This document shows positions 34,212 to 45,960 of a stretch of 64,000 nucleotides of DNA, one piece after another. How positions within the stretch are numbered: the first letter of the stretch is position 1; each line of letters starts with the position of its first letter. The stretch is from Ischnura elegans. Its lineage: Eukaryota; Arthropoda; Insecta; Odonata; Coenagrionidae. The notes under the pieces are model-generated. The model searched no databases. It was not told the origin of the DNA and saw nothing but the letters and a program-made list of their open reading frames with translations. The translations under genes and the position numbers were made by a program. The stretch covers positions 134,304,972 to 134,368,971 of the forward strand of contig NC_060248.1 of NCBI RefSeq assembly GCF_921293095.1. The letters run 5' to 3'.

Positions 34212-34951
34212 GATAATAGCTATTTTTTTAAGTCGTTAATTATATTTTTTGTTCGCCATGGAAGATTATTTCGTTCTTCTATTTCTTAATTACTTATCGT
34301 AGAAGAAATCACTCGGCTGATAGTATCCATTCACGTATTGATAACAACCCGATGAAAGAAAACATGCGAAGGCATCTTCACGCTCCCTCGTCATCTACAC
34401 TCATTTAGAAATCTTACATTCACCTAAAACCGACATTAAAAAAATATTCCCAACTAAAATTTTACATAGAATGTGATCTGAATAAAGTGAGGAATTGAAG
34501 GGAAAGAATCATCGTGGAATTGGTTCCGTGGAACGTGCTCCTTTTCTAACGAACTCTTAGGGATAACTGGCTCACATTCCGTTCAGATCTGTAAAGGAAT
34601 GGACGGACACCCTAATCCACTGTTTCCTTACAGCTCCCGTACTGTTCTGTAGAACTTGGTAAACTGCTGAACCATTGTTTTAATACTCGTATTTGACCGG
34701 TTTCTTATACTGAACCTTTTGCTCTAATCAGTGTTAAAGAATGTAATTACAATCATCAGAATATACCCACTAAAGGTGGGAATGGCGAACTACTTGCGAT
34801 ATGGAAATGATACCATCCATATACTGTATACCCCTAATTTCACATTGATTGCCTCGTGGAAAAATTCTCCTGGACCGGCAAATGAACCACGGATCTTCGG
34901 CTTTCCGAACCACCGTTCAGACCAAAACGCCAGCCAGGTACCTCAATTTCA

Positions 34952-35064
34952 ATGGCAATTTTACCGAGATTTACGGCGCTATTTGTGTTTATGTCTTTGC
35001 GGTCCATCCAGAATGGCAACACAAGGGAATATGGGCATCCAAGAAGCCTCGGTAAAATTGCCAT
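34952..35064. repeat. 17-bp inverted repeat pair
   Basis: ATGGCAATTTTACCGAG (34952-34968) and its exact reverse complement (35048-35064) enclose 79 bases. Overlapping frames occur on both strands here, as expected from such symmetry. It may be part of a small DNA element. No target duplication identified. Confidence 0.55.
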
Positions 35065-35079
35065 AGGAATGAAGGTGGA

Positions 35080-35660
35080 CGTTAGAGCATTGTTACACCA
35101 CGGACCAAGCGAGGCTCCGAACCCGAGGAAGCGACCGGCGACTCCTTCACCTTTTAGCCTTTCGGAAATGTCGCGAAATGGGAGTTCCCTGCGTGTCGCA
35201 AGGGCCGTTCGCAGGGAGACCCACGCGCGCCGTGTCCTCGCCTTCGATTGGGCTCGTTAGCAGCCGTGACAAGCGACACACACGGCGCGCATGCAGCCGA
35301 GCACGGGACCATGCCGGAAAACACGCGACCCGCCGCTGCTTTCCCCGTTCCGAATAAAAGAAGTAGGCGCTCGTTTGAGCGGCGATGGAAATAAGAGGAG
35401 GGTGCGCAGATGCAAGACGCTCGGACGCGGAGGAATCTCAGCAGGACGGGAGCAAATTGGGAAACGCGGGAACACTCGCGTCCTAGAGAGTGCGACGCTG
35501 GTGGGGATGAAAAACACGAGATGAGAGCGACGTGGAGTGGGTGGCCGATCGGGAGGGGAAGATATCTGATCAAGTGAGGATGCAGATGCATGAAGATAAG
35601 ACGGAGGGAACGAAATTCGCAGGTGAAGAAGGACCGCGTGCATTGAGTTTGCTATCAGAT
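35080..35660. other. GC-rich patch
   Basis: GC-rich with CpG-rich runs and overlapping frames on both strands (for example minus 35154-35591 and 35257-35679). No domain, splice pair or conserved motif seen. It lies inside the MORN intron and may be regulatory or a GC-rich repeat. Confidence 0.35.
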
Positions 35661-35867
35661 AACCATGAATAGCATACACTGCTTTAATCCACAGATTTCA
35701 CTTGGTGCTGTTGCGTCGTCATCGTCAGCTGCAAATTTTAAAAAACCACAGTCAGTGGTATTAATATCGGGCGGAAGGAGAGAGGGAGGGAGTAAGGGGG
35801 GAGGAAGTACATAGAAGCGGGGGTGAATTCTGTTTAGTCATTACCTCGCTTTGACTTTCTATGAGAT

Positions 35868-36440
35868 GGCGGACTCTTTTCATAGATACTCGTAGGGAAT
35901 CTTCTAGTTGACTACTACACACTGTTATCAATGATGCCAGGTTAGGGATGGGACGGAGGAAAGAAAGTGTTCGATTGAAATGAAAGATTGTTGAATAATG
36001 GAAAAATGAAAGGAATAATTGTGACGCAAGACTCCGCTGTACACATTTCTCTTCGCCATAGCATCAACTAGATCTGAATGGAAAGTAAAGGAAAACAGGA
36101 GGACAATGTCAATTCATAAAATCACATTCGCAAGAAATGAGCATCTATGAATTGCTCCAGCATCTATTTCTGATTCCCTACGCAATGACTACCCAACAAA
36201 AGAGACGGAACGTTAATAATTGAAAACGCTCATTTTCAAACGAGCAATGATTCAGCAATCCTAAAGCGTAACTTAAGTCTTTATGTGTTCCCTCATTTTA
36301 TAGACAGGTAAAACTTTAATAGTTGCGTTACGACGAATCCGCAATAATTCCGATAATGCTTTAATTTCCTATTTCTAAAAGCAAGCCAAATAGGTTAAAT
36401 CTGAAACTTTGATATAATCACTTTGTCTAAATTTCAATAT
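35868..36440 (+). repeat. 0.55-kb interspersed repeat, copy 2
   Basis: Direct-orientation partner of 25915-26455. Relative to copy 1 it has a short insertion (near 35968) and several substitutions. Shared blocks include 'ACTACTACACACTGTTAT' and 'AAGACTCCGCTGTACACATT'. Confidence 0.8.
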
Positions 36441-37039
36441 TAATATTTCTTCACTTGGCTTAATTAAAAAAAATCCAATCGCGTTAAATGAGAAATTTTA
36501 GGATTTTCACCTAATTTAAATTCCTAATTTTCAGTTTAATTCAGTTCCAGAGGCCGAAAATTAATATAAATTTATAAGTTATTGGCCGTGCTCACCACCG
36601 TTACAGAAGGCGTTGGGCTTCATCGACGCAAGTTTACTCAGGTAACCTCACAATCAAATAAAGGCCTAAGAATACGCTGAATTAAATAAGATTCCACTAA
36701 CTGTTGAACACATGGCTACATGCACCAAATATGAGTAGGTACGTCAGTTAGCCACTAGGGAAATAAAACGCGATAAAACTATCTGCCAATGAAGGGAGCA
36801 TTTTAGGTTACATTCGATGGTGGTTACTATTATCCATGTAACTTAGAAATAATAAGGCTAAATCAAGGGTGTAAAATTGGATATCCTGTCTAATCAGACT
36901 TTACAGTCGCCCACTATCCCGACTTTACGATATGCGAATTTAACTACTATAAAATTTTTCTCATTATTATTTGCGGACGAAGTTATACCTAATGAAGATT
37001 GTTGAAAAGAGGGATTTGATAAAACGAAACAACGGTAAT

Positions 37040-37800
37040 TTCTGAATGATCGTAAACAAAAAGTAGTTCTTGACAGAATCAGCTCTTATGTAGTTAGCGT
37101 AACATCAGGTGTTCCACAAGGAAGCGTAATCGTCACCCTTTCGCTCAATTTATGAACTAATGACCTCTGATCCTGAATTAGCAGTAACATACGTTCATTT
37201 GCTGAAAACGCTGTCATCTATTGCGTAATTACTGATCACTCTGACTATGAACTTCTATCATCGGATATAAACAACGTTCATTTTTGAAGCCAAGAGTGGG
37301 GACTCGACCTTAATCCGAGCAAATGCATGTCGGTAGATATTTTGTAGAGTTTGTCCAATTTTAACCATATTTATGGTGTGGATGGTTTTAACATAAAGGC
37401 AGCAGACGATGTGAAGTACCTGGGAGTTACGATAACCTCGAACCTGTCGTGGGGAACACATATAAGAAATATTTTCGGCAAAGCACTGAAGAAATGAGGA
37501 TTCATCAAGCGTATTGTGGGAAGATTTTCGGATGAGAAAGTGAAAGAAAGGTGCTATTTCGCACTCGTCCGATCGCACCTTGAATAAACAGCGAGTGTAT
37601 GGGATCCGGTGCAGAAAGACTTAATCCGCGAAATGAATAAAATACAAAGGAAGGCTGCGCGGTTCGTCAAAAACCGCTACGGGCGTACAGACAGCGTTAC
37701 CTAGATGTTAAGCGAATTAGGCTGGGAGTCGCTGGACACTCTGAGGATGCGCGCTAGGCTTATCAGAGCCCCACAATATTTCCGGGTCAGACAGAATTAA
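37040..37800 (+). mobile_element. LINE family A copy 3, heavily decayed
   Basis: Aligns to the second half of copy 2 (palm through carboxy terminus). The GVPQGSV motif is followed by a 'SFAENAVIY' version of the FADD box, so the catalytic aspartates are lost. Then come 'VKYLGVTITSNLSWGTHI', 'VGRFSDEKVKERCYFALVR' and 'LSELGWE'. Multiple stops occur. It truncates near 37800 without the GATGTA tail seen in the other copies. Confidence 0.85.
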
Positions 37801-39880
37801 ATTAATAATAATTTTATTTTTTCTTTCGGGGTAAACTGTAGGACTAGATAATGTTTAAACTTTTTCGTTTTTTGCAACCAAATATGCGTCCTAAAAATGC
37901 GCAAATGCCTTCCAACTCACGCCTCTATATTTATCAAAAGGATAGATAAAATTGAAGTTTGAGGGCTTTGTAATCGTATTTTTTTTTAAAGCCCTTTTAT
38001 TAATGTACATTAATATTTGCAACTTATTGTGGAAGGTGAATGTTGTAGATGTTGTAGTTTTCCATAGGTTGAGTTCATGAAGTTGACAAAGCGGCTAATT
38101 TTACGGTGCGCGAAGGCATTTATTGCACTGGCGGCTTTGCACAATGCCGTGAAGATCGAAGGTCGACTACAACTTAATAATTTAATACAACTAAATGTGT
38201 ATAGAGGTAATGGGTAACTTCGCAATAGCAGCGATGTCACAGTGCGTTGCTTGAATTACATCATACCCATATAAATATTCAGTAAATGTAGAGAGAAAAT
38301 GTGCATCGCTTCGAGAGCGTTTGGAAGAAGGAAAAAAAACATTAGCTCGCCGATTCCAATGATTTTATGAATAAAGTGACGGAAAAATTCACTCACAAGG
38401 AAACGTCTAAAATATAAAGAGTCTCATTTATATTCTAAAGCGATACTTTTTTTATTCGCTTGCAAATTAAAAGGGCAACGTCATCAGAAACCACTCCATA
38501 ATATCAACCAATGAAGTCCTATTTCGACAGCTCCTTCTAACTTCGATTCCATTAATATCAAACCCCGCCCAGAAAATTGCAAAGAAATCCCGAGGCTTGC
38601 CGATTGGACTGATGAATTAAGTCTTATTATTAGACGATTGGTATGACATTCTGTAGCATGGAAGTGGAAAGGACAGTACTTTTACCGAATCCAAGTCATG
38701 CAATTACGTGTGCGGTATGTCCAACAGCTATCAACCTATCTAGTGGTAATCCTTTATTTGGAAGATAGAGAAAAAAGGTTAAAAGACTATGAAAAAAGGC
38801 AATAGGTATCCTATTGAGTAAATAATAAGACTAACGATATACGCAAGAAACCCCTATGTGACTATACATAGCAAATTGCAAAGTACGCCGCGTCACGGTA
38901 TTCCATACCATCTGGGTCATACATTATATCTTATACACAATTCACTTGCTAAAAGATTCACTTACCAACGTCCGTCGAGCACGGTATTCCCCGTGGCCAG
39001 CAGCAAGCTCTGAACTGTGCCGCACGTTCGAAAAATCAATCTTAATTTCGGCGTCGCAGGTGATCGGAATTCTCCTTTAGGGTAGCATTCTCCATAGATT
39101 ACGTTGTACATATGGTGTTAATAGCTCGAGATAACTTGGTGATTCTTCTTTGTAATCCTTTGTGAACACAAAATTTCGACGAAAAATAGGGTCCGCCATT
39201 TTGTATCGTATCGGCCACAAATAACACAACTGAGTCGTGAAAGTTGCCAAGAATTAACAATAATAAACTGTTTCATTATATTTTAAAATTTCGTTTCTAT
39301 TGAAGTACTATAGAAGGTATGGCATTAGTTTTAACATGCTGAATTTAGAAAAAAATTCAATGCGGGTAATTTTTGCGAAATTTGTTCAACTTTGAGGCCA
39401 ATTAATTTGTTTAAAAAAGTAACCTTTGAAAAACGGTTTAGGTCAAAAATGCACTAATGCATTGACAACAACTGTGCAAAGTTTCAAATTCCGCACTCAA
39501 AAAAATCGTTTCTGGAGTTTTGTCCAGCTTTTTTCGATTTCAGCCCGCTGTGCGCCGTGGCGTTTGCGAAACAGTTTTTGAAAATGAAAGTCTAGCGAAG
39601 AGCAGCGATATACGGCGCCGAGGAAGATAGGCTGCAGGTCTCTAATTCATTATTTCTATCGAACCTCTTGCATGCTTTTTCTGAAAAATGCTTTTATCTG
39701 AAAAAAAAACTAATCCAATTCCCTGAAATAGCATTAACAGATTCCCATAGCAAACAGTAACACAATAAATAATGCTGAGAGTTTCATGACAACTAAAGTT
39801 ACATATTTTGATGTTAAAATTCTGATTTTATTATATATGAGCGAGTAATTTGAACAAAGATACCTGGAATACTCTTACCC
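37801..39880. other. AT-rich intron sequence, nothing recognised
   Basis: No open frame above 80 codons and no paired repeats that I can support. A good donor-like GTAAGTG occurs on the minus strand at 38965, but its possible 49-base exon would break the MORN frame. Confidence 0.45.
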
Positions 39881-39914
39881 GATGTTTCGCAAACTTCATT
39901 TTTGCATCATCAGG
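39881..39914 (-). ncRNA. Hammerhead-ribozyme-like motif
   Basis: The minus strand reads CCTGATGA, then a helix II hairpin (GCAAA...TTTGC, 7-base loop), then GAAAC followed by ATCGGGTAAGAGTA. Box spacing is canonical for hammerhead cores. It stands alone without a coding neighbour. Helices I and III are not resolved. Confidence 0.55.
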
Positions 39915-40954
39915 CCCTGAAAATGTTTATTAACACATGACTGAAAATTCTCCAGCCCTCCACCAAACTTAATTAACCATATCTCTCGCATCTAAATTAT
40001 TATTCGTTCAACTTAATAGGAGTGAGACATTTTCAGCAACTTGCTAGTCTGTAAAATCCCACATGAAGCAGAGTTGAAAGTTGTGCAACTTCGACAAGAG
40101 GAATGGTTAATTATATTTTAATACTGACCGATAAAATTGAGACATATAGTAACAAATTGTTATCGTGGGACTTTTGAGAAATTGGTGAGTGAGTATAAGA
40201 TGTAATAGCATTTTCATTCCAATGGGATTCAGATCTAGCCATTCAAATAAATAATTATTTCTCTTTCACAGGAAAGCGCTGGAAAATAATTTGCAACTGG
40301 CTACCTGAATCGAAATGCACTTTCCTATCTATTTGAACAGCGCTAAACTCCGTTTTATTCAGTTGACTGTTTCGAGAATATAATATGCATCAAACAACAT
40401 CTAAGGAGGATATAAATATTTTTACGCGGTCTTTAAAAATATTTATGGCATAGTTGTAAACAGAAAATTATTTACCTTCAGAATTATTTTATATCCTCCT
40501 ATAAATAAAATAGCTTGGTTTACTTCTTTATACTCGCCATTAATGTTCATAATTTTTTATCTAAATAAATAAAATAAAATAAATCCGTCACTAAACACAC
40601 ACAACGCAACAAAATTTTTAGGACAAAAATATTTAAAAAATATAACTTAAAATATACCATATCTGAATCGCTTATAAATATGTACATTTAATTATGTTTT
40701 GAATTTATAAAAAGTAAAAAAAAGAGAATTCTAAAAATTATTTTGTTGCTTTAATAAAGCAATTAATTTTTTTTTCATGTATAATAGGTTGTTACCAACT
40801 TTTACCACAATGCTTAATTTGAATTATTTATTTATTTAACTGATTATTACGAAGAGGGTATAATTTGTCTGTACTGAACTCAATGTTCTCGATAAATGAT
40901 GATGATTGCAATGAAAACCAAGATAGAAGGCTGAAGAAATTCCTGTGTTAATTA
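39915..40954. other. AT-rich intron sequence with TAAAA-type runs
   Basis: Very AT-rich, including AAATAAATAAAATAAAATAAA near 40561-40582. No gene or paired repeat seen. Confidence 0.5.
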
Positions 40955-41058
40955 TTAATTCGTGACAAATGAACGACCAACCCCCTTGGGAAGCATTGCA
41001 TCTAATTGTAAGTACAAGTGGTTCGACATGGCGGGGAAAGAGTGGGCAAGTGACGCAC

Positions 41059-41254
41059 CGTATGGGAGCCTGTAAATGCCCTTGCCGCTCGCCACGTCAA
41101 GGTCCTCGTCCCAAAAGCCCTCGTATCGACTGCGGGACCAGAATATCTCGGCCCGCTCCCGCCTCTTAAACCTCGCCTCCGTGCCTTTTGCCGTGGCGGC
41201 CTTCGACCCTTCAACCACCGGCGATCCATCCGATTGCTCATCAGCCGATGAATC
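41059..41254 (-). CDS. MORN5-like: MORN5-like gene, exon with MORN repeat 1
   Basis: This 196-base exon has acceptor CGTTTGCAG|GATTC and donor TACG|GTGCGT. It encodes 65 residues plus one base. An acidic/basic linker (residues 1-34, 'DSSADEQSDGSP' onward) precedes 'AEIFWSRSRYEGFWDEDLDV' and then 'ASGKGIYRLPY', the first MORN repeat with its YxG and GKGxY landmarks. The split Gly codon is completed by the exon at 20455-20647, giving an uninterrupted three-repeat array. The open frame continues past the donor to a stop at 40955, so intron retention would give a short alternative end. The exon start is in phase 0, matching the proposed donor of the upstream exon. Confidence 0.8.
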
Positions 41255-42274
41255 CTGCAAACGAAATAATCGCATTCCATTCATATGAAATGAAAATCTC
41301 TCTAAATTTAAGGGCGGCCTCACCACCTCGATTTTTTTACAAAACAATGTACATATATGTTTTAGGCGAGTGCACATTTATATTGAAATAAGTATTGGTC
41401 TAAAATATATATTAAAATATCATATTTAATATTTATCAAAACTATCGAAAATATTACCACAACAATTAAAAACGTGTCAACTGGTTGGGCAATATTTTTG
41501 TTGCTTATTATTTTACGATTTTTTAAAAGTTTTCATTCAACACACGTTCACCAAGCTGGCATGAAGTGATTGTTGATAATACTATTTTGACTTATAAGAA
41601 GAGGTAGGGGCTGTAAATCTGATTGGATTTTGACAGGCTTTATACATACACGAATTTACTTTAGTTTATAAATTGATCTTCATAATTATTAGTTTGTCGT
41701 AGCCATAAAAAAGAATCAGGCCTAAATTTTCCACCTTCATGGAGCGTCTTACTATTCTAATGGAGCTGTAGTAGTCTCTAATAATTACTGTTAATAGATT
41801 TAATTTTTTTATGTGAATAGGTTGTATTTCACCGCTTGCTATTCTGCTGCGTGCGGTCGGACGGGTAACAATTTGCTCTCGAGTAAACTGAAACTTAAGT
41901 CAACCTCGACCTGTACATTGGGCTGAACATCTTTCCTGAATATATCCTGAGAGCGAAATAGTTGCGCACGCAAATAATGTAATGATGGAGGCTTCTCAGG
42001 TGGGCCTCTAGCTATATTTCTCCATCTATGTTGTCTCCCAGCGCGCTCTTCAACGGGTTTGCGCCAGCCATTGCCACTCCGAGCGATGCGATAAGATAAG
42101 GTGAGAATTAGGGATGCAAACCGAAATTTATAATCTCGATGATGTGACCTATCGCATTAATGATTTTTCAGTGCAATTTTTGGTGATTCCAACTGCTATG
42201 TTGAGAATAAACCGCTCTGCTAGTGGGGAAGAGAGGATCGACGGGACGGGGTGAGCAATTGGAGCGGCACGAAC
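41255..42274 (-). other. Inferred 1.0-kb intron of the MORN5-like gene
   Basis: Lies between the inferred donor at 42274 (ACG|GTTCGT on the minus strand, a mediocre match) and the acceptor at 41255. It is AT-rich and free of recognised transposons. The donor choice is inferred from phase alone, and other phase-0 GT sites exist nearby. Confidence 0.45.
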
Positions 42275-43582
42275 CGTCAAGGAGCGCGTCGATCCATCCG
42301 CTGAGTGGGTGAGGGGGCGGTAGAGTCTGGCGAATCCCTGCTGGCTCTCGAGGGTGTCGAGAAGGTGCAGCCACCACCGCGCCTCCATTTTTCCCGCACC
42401 CAGAGGGTCCCGCACCCTCTGCTCGTCCACCGACACGGCTCGAGGGCTGGGTTCTTCGGGGCCCCACCAAGCATCCCATTCACTCGTGTGCTCCGGCAGC
42501 CTCTCCAGAGAGCTGTCCTTCGACGCTCGCCAGCGTCTCCTCTCCTTGATGACGCTCTCGGGGTATTTGGTGAACAAGCACGCCCCCTCCTTCAAATTCT
42601 CGCTCCCCTCCACGCCCGCGTCTGTCTCGTCGGGGAATTCGGTGACTGTGGAGATAATGCGGCCCTCTTCCGTCACGACGAAAGTCATCACGCCCTGAAC
42701 TCGAAGTATTTCCTCTTCCTCCTCCATATCGGGTTGTTCTGCGTTGGGGTGAACCCGTTGGAGTTCCCTGGGCTTTCCTTGGCTTTCGCCCCTCTCATCT
42801 GGGAAGACGGTGTTCTCCATCCCGGGGACTTTGCTATCGGAGTATATTCTGTAAAAGTTGCTCGATTCCCTCTCTTCGCCTGGGAGAACTTCCTCCTCTA
42901 TTATTCCCGAGAGTTTGGTGGTTGAAAGGACCGTTGACTTTGCGATGCGCTGTCCCCCCTGACCCGGCAGTACCCTCAACTTCGTTTCGGAGAATTTCGT
43001 GATGGAATACATTCTCTTGCCGTCTTCCGACATTCCAAAGCTCTTCACGCCCAGTGCTGAATGTGATTCTTCCATCTGGGGATATTTGGTGTCTGAGGAG
43101 GCTCTTTGAACGTCGCTTTCGTACTCACCTTTCAGATCTTCCTCGACAATGTCGGGGATATCAGGCACAGCGAGGATGTCTTTGGCGTGCATTGACTCTG
43201 GGACCCTCAATTCCGTATCATGAAATCGGGCAAAGGAGTAGAGTCTCTTGGAGTCGCTCGACATTCCAAAGCCCGGAATTAGTGAAACTCGAGGAGCATT
43301 CTCATCCTCGTGATATTCGGGGGTTTGCACTTGAGGGTCCCTGGGCTTTTCGCAGCCTCGATCTCCATCCTGCGTCTGGGGTTGATCGCTGTTCGAGGAG
43401 GCATTCCCGCAGCCCTCCCCTGCAAGCAACCCCTTCTTCTCCCCCTCCCCCATCTCGGCGTCGGAAACGATTCCTAGGCGATCAGAACCGTTTGGTCGGT
43501 CTTCCCTGCTTGAGGGAACGTTGGAATTGTCGTTCAGCGGAGGATTGGAGTCCGTCTCGAGAGCTTCTTCCGTTGACTGCAT
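42275..43582 (-). CDS. Proposed first coding exon: acidic extension with novel repeats
   Basis: The 477-codon open frame runs to 42149. I end the exon at 42275 because ACG|GTTCGT there is in phase with the next exon. The start ATG at 43582 has A at -3. The 436-residue product is acidic and has three copies of a roughly 30-residue unit at about 97-128, 176-205 and 293-323. Copy 1 contains 'GFGMSSDSKRLYSFARFHDT' and copy 2 contains 'SFGMSEDGKRMYSITKFSET'. Copy 3 is weaker: 'TFVVTEEGRIISTVTEFPDE'. Short 'SDTKYPQMEE', 'SDSKVPGMEN' and 'NAEQPDMEEE' motifs lie between or before them. A Trp-rich tail ('EWDAWWGPEEP', 'ARWWLHLLDTL') follows. I recognise no known domain. Same strand, 1 kb upstream of the MORN exon and phase compatibility suggest it is the same gene, but it could be a separate single-exon gene ending at 42149. 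The plus-strand frames here are shadows. Confidence 0.6.
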
Positions 43583-45679
43583 CGTGGTGACAAGGATGAC
43601 CGATTCTCCGGAGGAAATGAACCGAGATAGTGCTTTCCAGCACGAGAATTATTGCTTCCCACAAATAAACACGACACAGATTCCTTTTCCTCTGTTTATC
43701 TGTCGTCAACAATGTCGCCAAGATGTGTATCTAGGTCAAATGTTTACATGTTTACATCAATTTTATAAGGAAAGGACTGTGATTCCGCATTTAATTACGA
43801 TGGAAATTTATTTTTGTTTCGAATTGCCTCGAATTCGTAACTTCAAGATGAGAATATGACCCTTATTATTTCACTAAATCGGTGAGTAAAATTTATTCCG
43901 TTATTTAGTAGAAAATACTAATTCTTTGTATTCTACGCAACGAGGGAAAACTCACCAATAAGTCTAACCGATTCAGGCGTTAATTGAAACGGATGGACTT
44001 ATTACTGCCACTTATTTCATTACGTCGAACTTCTACTATATCACGCCTAAATCGGTTGAACTAATTTGGAATGCTAGCGCAGGAAAACTTAACGATGAAT
44101 TCCGCCGCTCATCATTAGCAGCCCACTTGATAAATGGGTATATGCGTAGTAAAGGTTGACCTTCCAATCCAATGAAAAACCTACAGACAGCATATACGAT
44201 TCTTCGAAGTTCGAATAGCCCTTATGATTGCAGTGTAACTCATTATTTACTATTTTAAAGTGATGCATAGTCAATCATTTACTGTTGTTAATTTCCCAAC
44301 GCTTTAGATATCGAAATTACATGGGCGTATCAGATTCACTCAATTTTATATCAGAAGGAATTCAATATTTATCTATCGTACTCTTCCTTTCTCGATTTAT
44401 TAAGACATACACTAGCTAATATCAAAACCTAAATTATCCGTTAAATCATAGAAATAAAGTCAAGAGTACTTTAAAGGAATTTATGAATGTGTTTCTCTAT
44501 TCAAATAAGACTTAGGTAGTATACTAAAACTATGGTTGGATTTTTGCGTCATACCTCACTTTAACGCTAAGATGTTAGTAACAGAATTTTACAAGCAGCA
44601 TTTTAAGCTTCATTATCGTGATCTTATTCCAAGATCTCCCCGTTTTCTTACTTGAATTGACCATTTATAAAATCAGACCATAGAAAAGAGCAAAAACTTA
44701 ATAATTCATACCAGAATTAAATAAAAATTATTGATGACAATTCTTGCTGATTCTAATTATAAGAAAAGGTCCTAATTAGAGATCTTAGACAGGAAAATAC
44801 AGGTTCTGCACGTCAAAATATAATTCCACCACTTGATCCCATATTTATTCAAGGCAATTAGTAAATGATTATGGAGAACGTTTTTCAAACCAAAAAGTTA
44901 CAAGAATTTGAAAGATATTCGCAACGAGGGTATCATGAGACGGATAAATCTATTGATCACTTACTTCCCCTTCAATATTCCAACTTTCCTCAATCACATC
45001 ATGTGAGCCATGCACTATGATAAATGAATCTATTTGCTCATAGATTAAACGAATGCAAACTGTCTCTAAAAAGTTGAAATGTTGGTTTTCACCCCCTTGT
45101 ATGAATCTCAGCCATAAAAATAAATCTCTTCCTAGTTACACTAAAGTATGAAGAACAGAAGAAGATAATCCGATATGATAATGTTTGTATATAGTTGAAA
45201 CATATACCAGTGGAAAGATACATAAAAATACATTTTTATTCTTGCATTAGAATTTCGTTTTTCAACTATTTTTAAAGGTGAATTTTGAAAAAAAATCATA
45301 AAAATGCTCACATTTTAACGTTTTTGCCTTAATAATGTCCCCTTGACGACCGTCAGGATCGTTTATGTCGCTTGGTATCTCTTGGGCACGCGATTGGGCA
45401 TTAAAAATTGATATTACAGAAAAATAATTTGAAATTTATTCTTAAGATGATAAAACACAACGAATGCAAAAAAATTAATGTTTGCTTTTTGTTATTTTTA
45501 TAGGTCGTCATCGTTCACAGCGCGCCATTCGGTCGGATACCCTATCCCCAAACACTTACAAAAGTCAGTGATTTTATATTTTACTACCAAAATTAATTAC
45601 TACCAGATATAATTTATACGGAAAAACAAACCTTGCCAGGTCAGCTAGGTTTTTTATAAATGTGTTCGGGTAGAGAGAG
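43583..45679. other. AT-rich sequence upstream of the MORN5-like gene
   Basis: Should contain the promoter and 5' untranslated region of the minus-strand gene, but no TATA or initiator stands out. There is no other gene or paired repeat. Confidence 0.45.
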
Positions 45680-45960
45680 CTAGCAATATATAAAATATTT
45701 GGGAATTAATATTGATGACCAGTTTGAATGGAAAAAAATAACCAATTGAAATCAGAAATGTTATTTTTTATTGAGATATTATTTATTTATTGATATTTAT
45801 TTATTCAGATATCTGTAACCACTATCTACTATGAGATGTGCTTACTATGCTTTCGTTAATGTTATATTGCACTACGGCATAATTGCCTCGATTTGGGGAG
45901 GAGCTTATGTAACAAATATTAAGCGATAGCCCAGAAAAAGATAATCAGGGTGATGAAGAT
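45680..45960 (+). mobile_element. LINE fragment (RT carboxy-terminal region)
   Basis: Plus-strand translations give 'YKIFGINIDDQFEWKK' near 45690 (compare the LINE motif KYLGIxIDxxLxW) and 'YYAFVNVILHYGIIA' with 'IWGGAYVTNIKR' near 45840-45920. The order is as in CR1/jockey-type ORF2. A GAAGAT-rich stretch (45955-46000) follows. Heavily decayed. Confidence 0.6.

Larger units (their letters stand above)
20648..41058 (-). other. 20.4-kb intron of the MORN5-like gene
   Basis: The intron begins at the donor G|GTGCGT (minus strand, 41058 downward) and ends at CCGCAG (20648). Both flanking exons carry MORN repeats and join in phase. The intron holds LINE C (29062-30616), a pogo remnant (31050-31980), LINE A copy 3 (37040-37800), SINE and foldback elements, a two-copy 0.55-kb repeat and two hammerhead-like motifs. 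Outside these I see no other gene. GC-rich patches at 22700-22960, 23390-23620, 33470-33850 and 35080-35660 have only overlapping frames without domains. Confidence 0.75.

Noticed and set aside
38966-39014. Possible 49-base exon with a strong GTAAGTG donor in the MORN intron
   Set aside because: Its length is not a multiple of three, so inserting it would break the MORN frame. No other support.
42305-42925. 206-codon plus-strand frame opposite the MORN-upstream exon
   Set aside because: It is the antisense shadow of the minus-strand 477-codon frame, which has the better start context, internal protein repeats and a phase-compatible neighbour.
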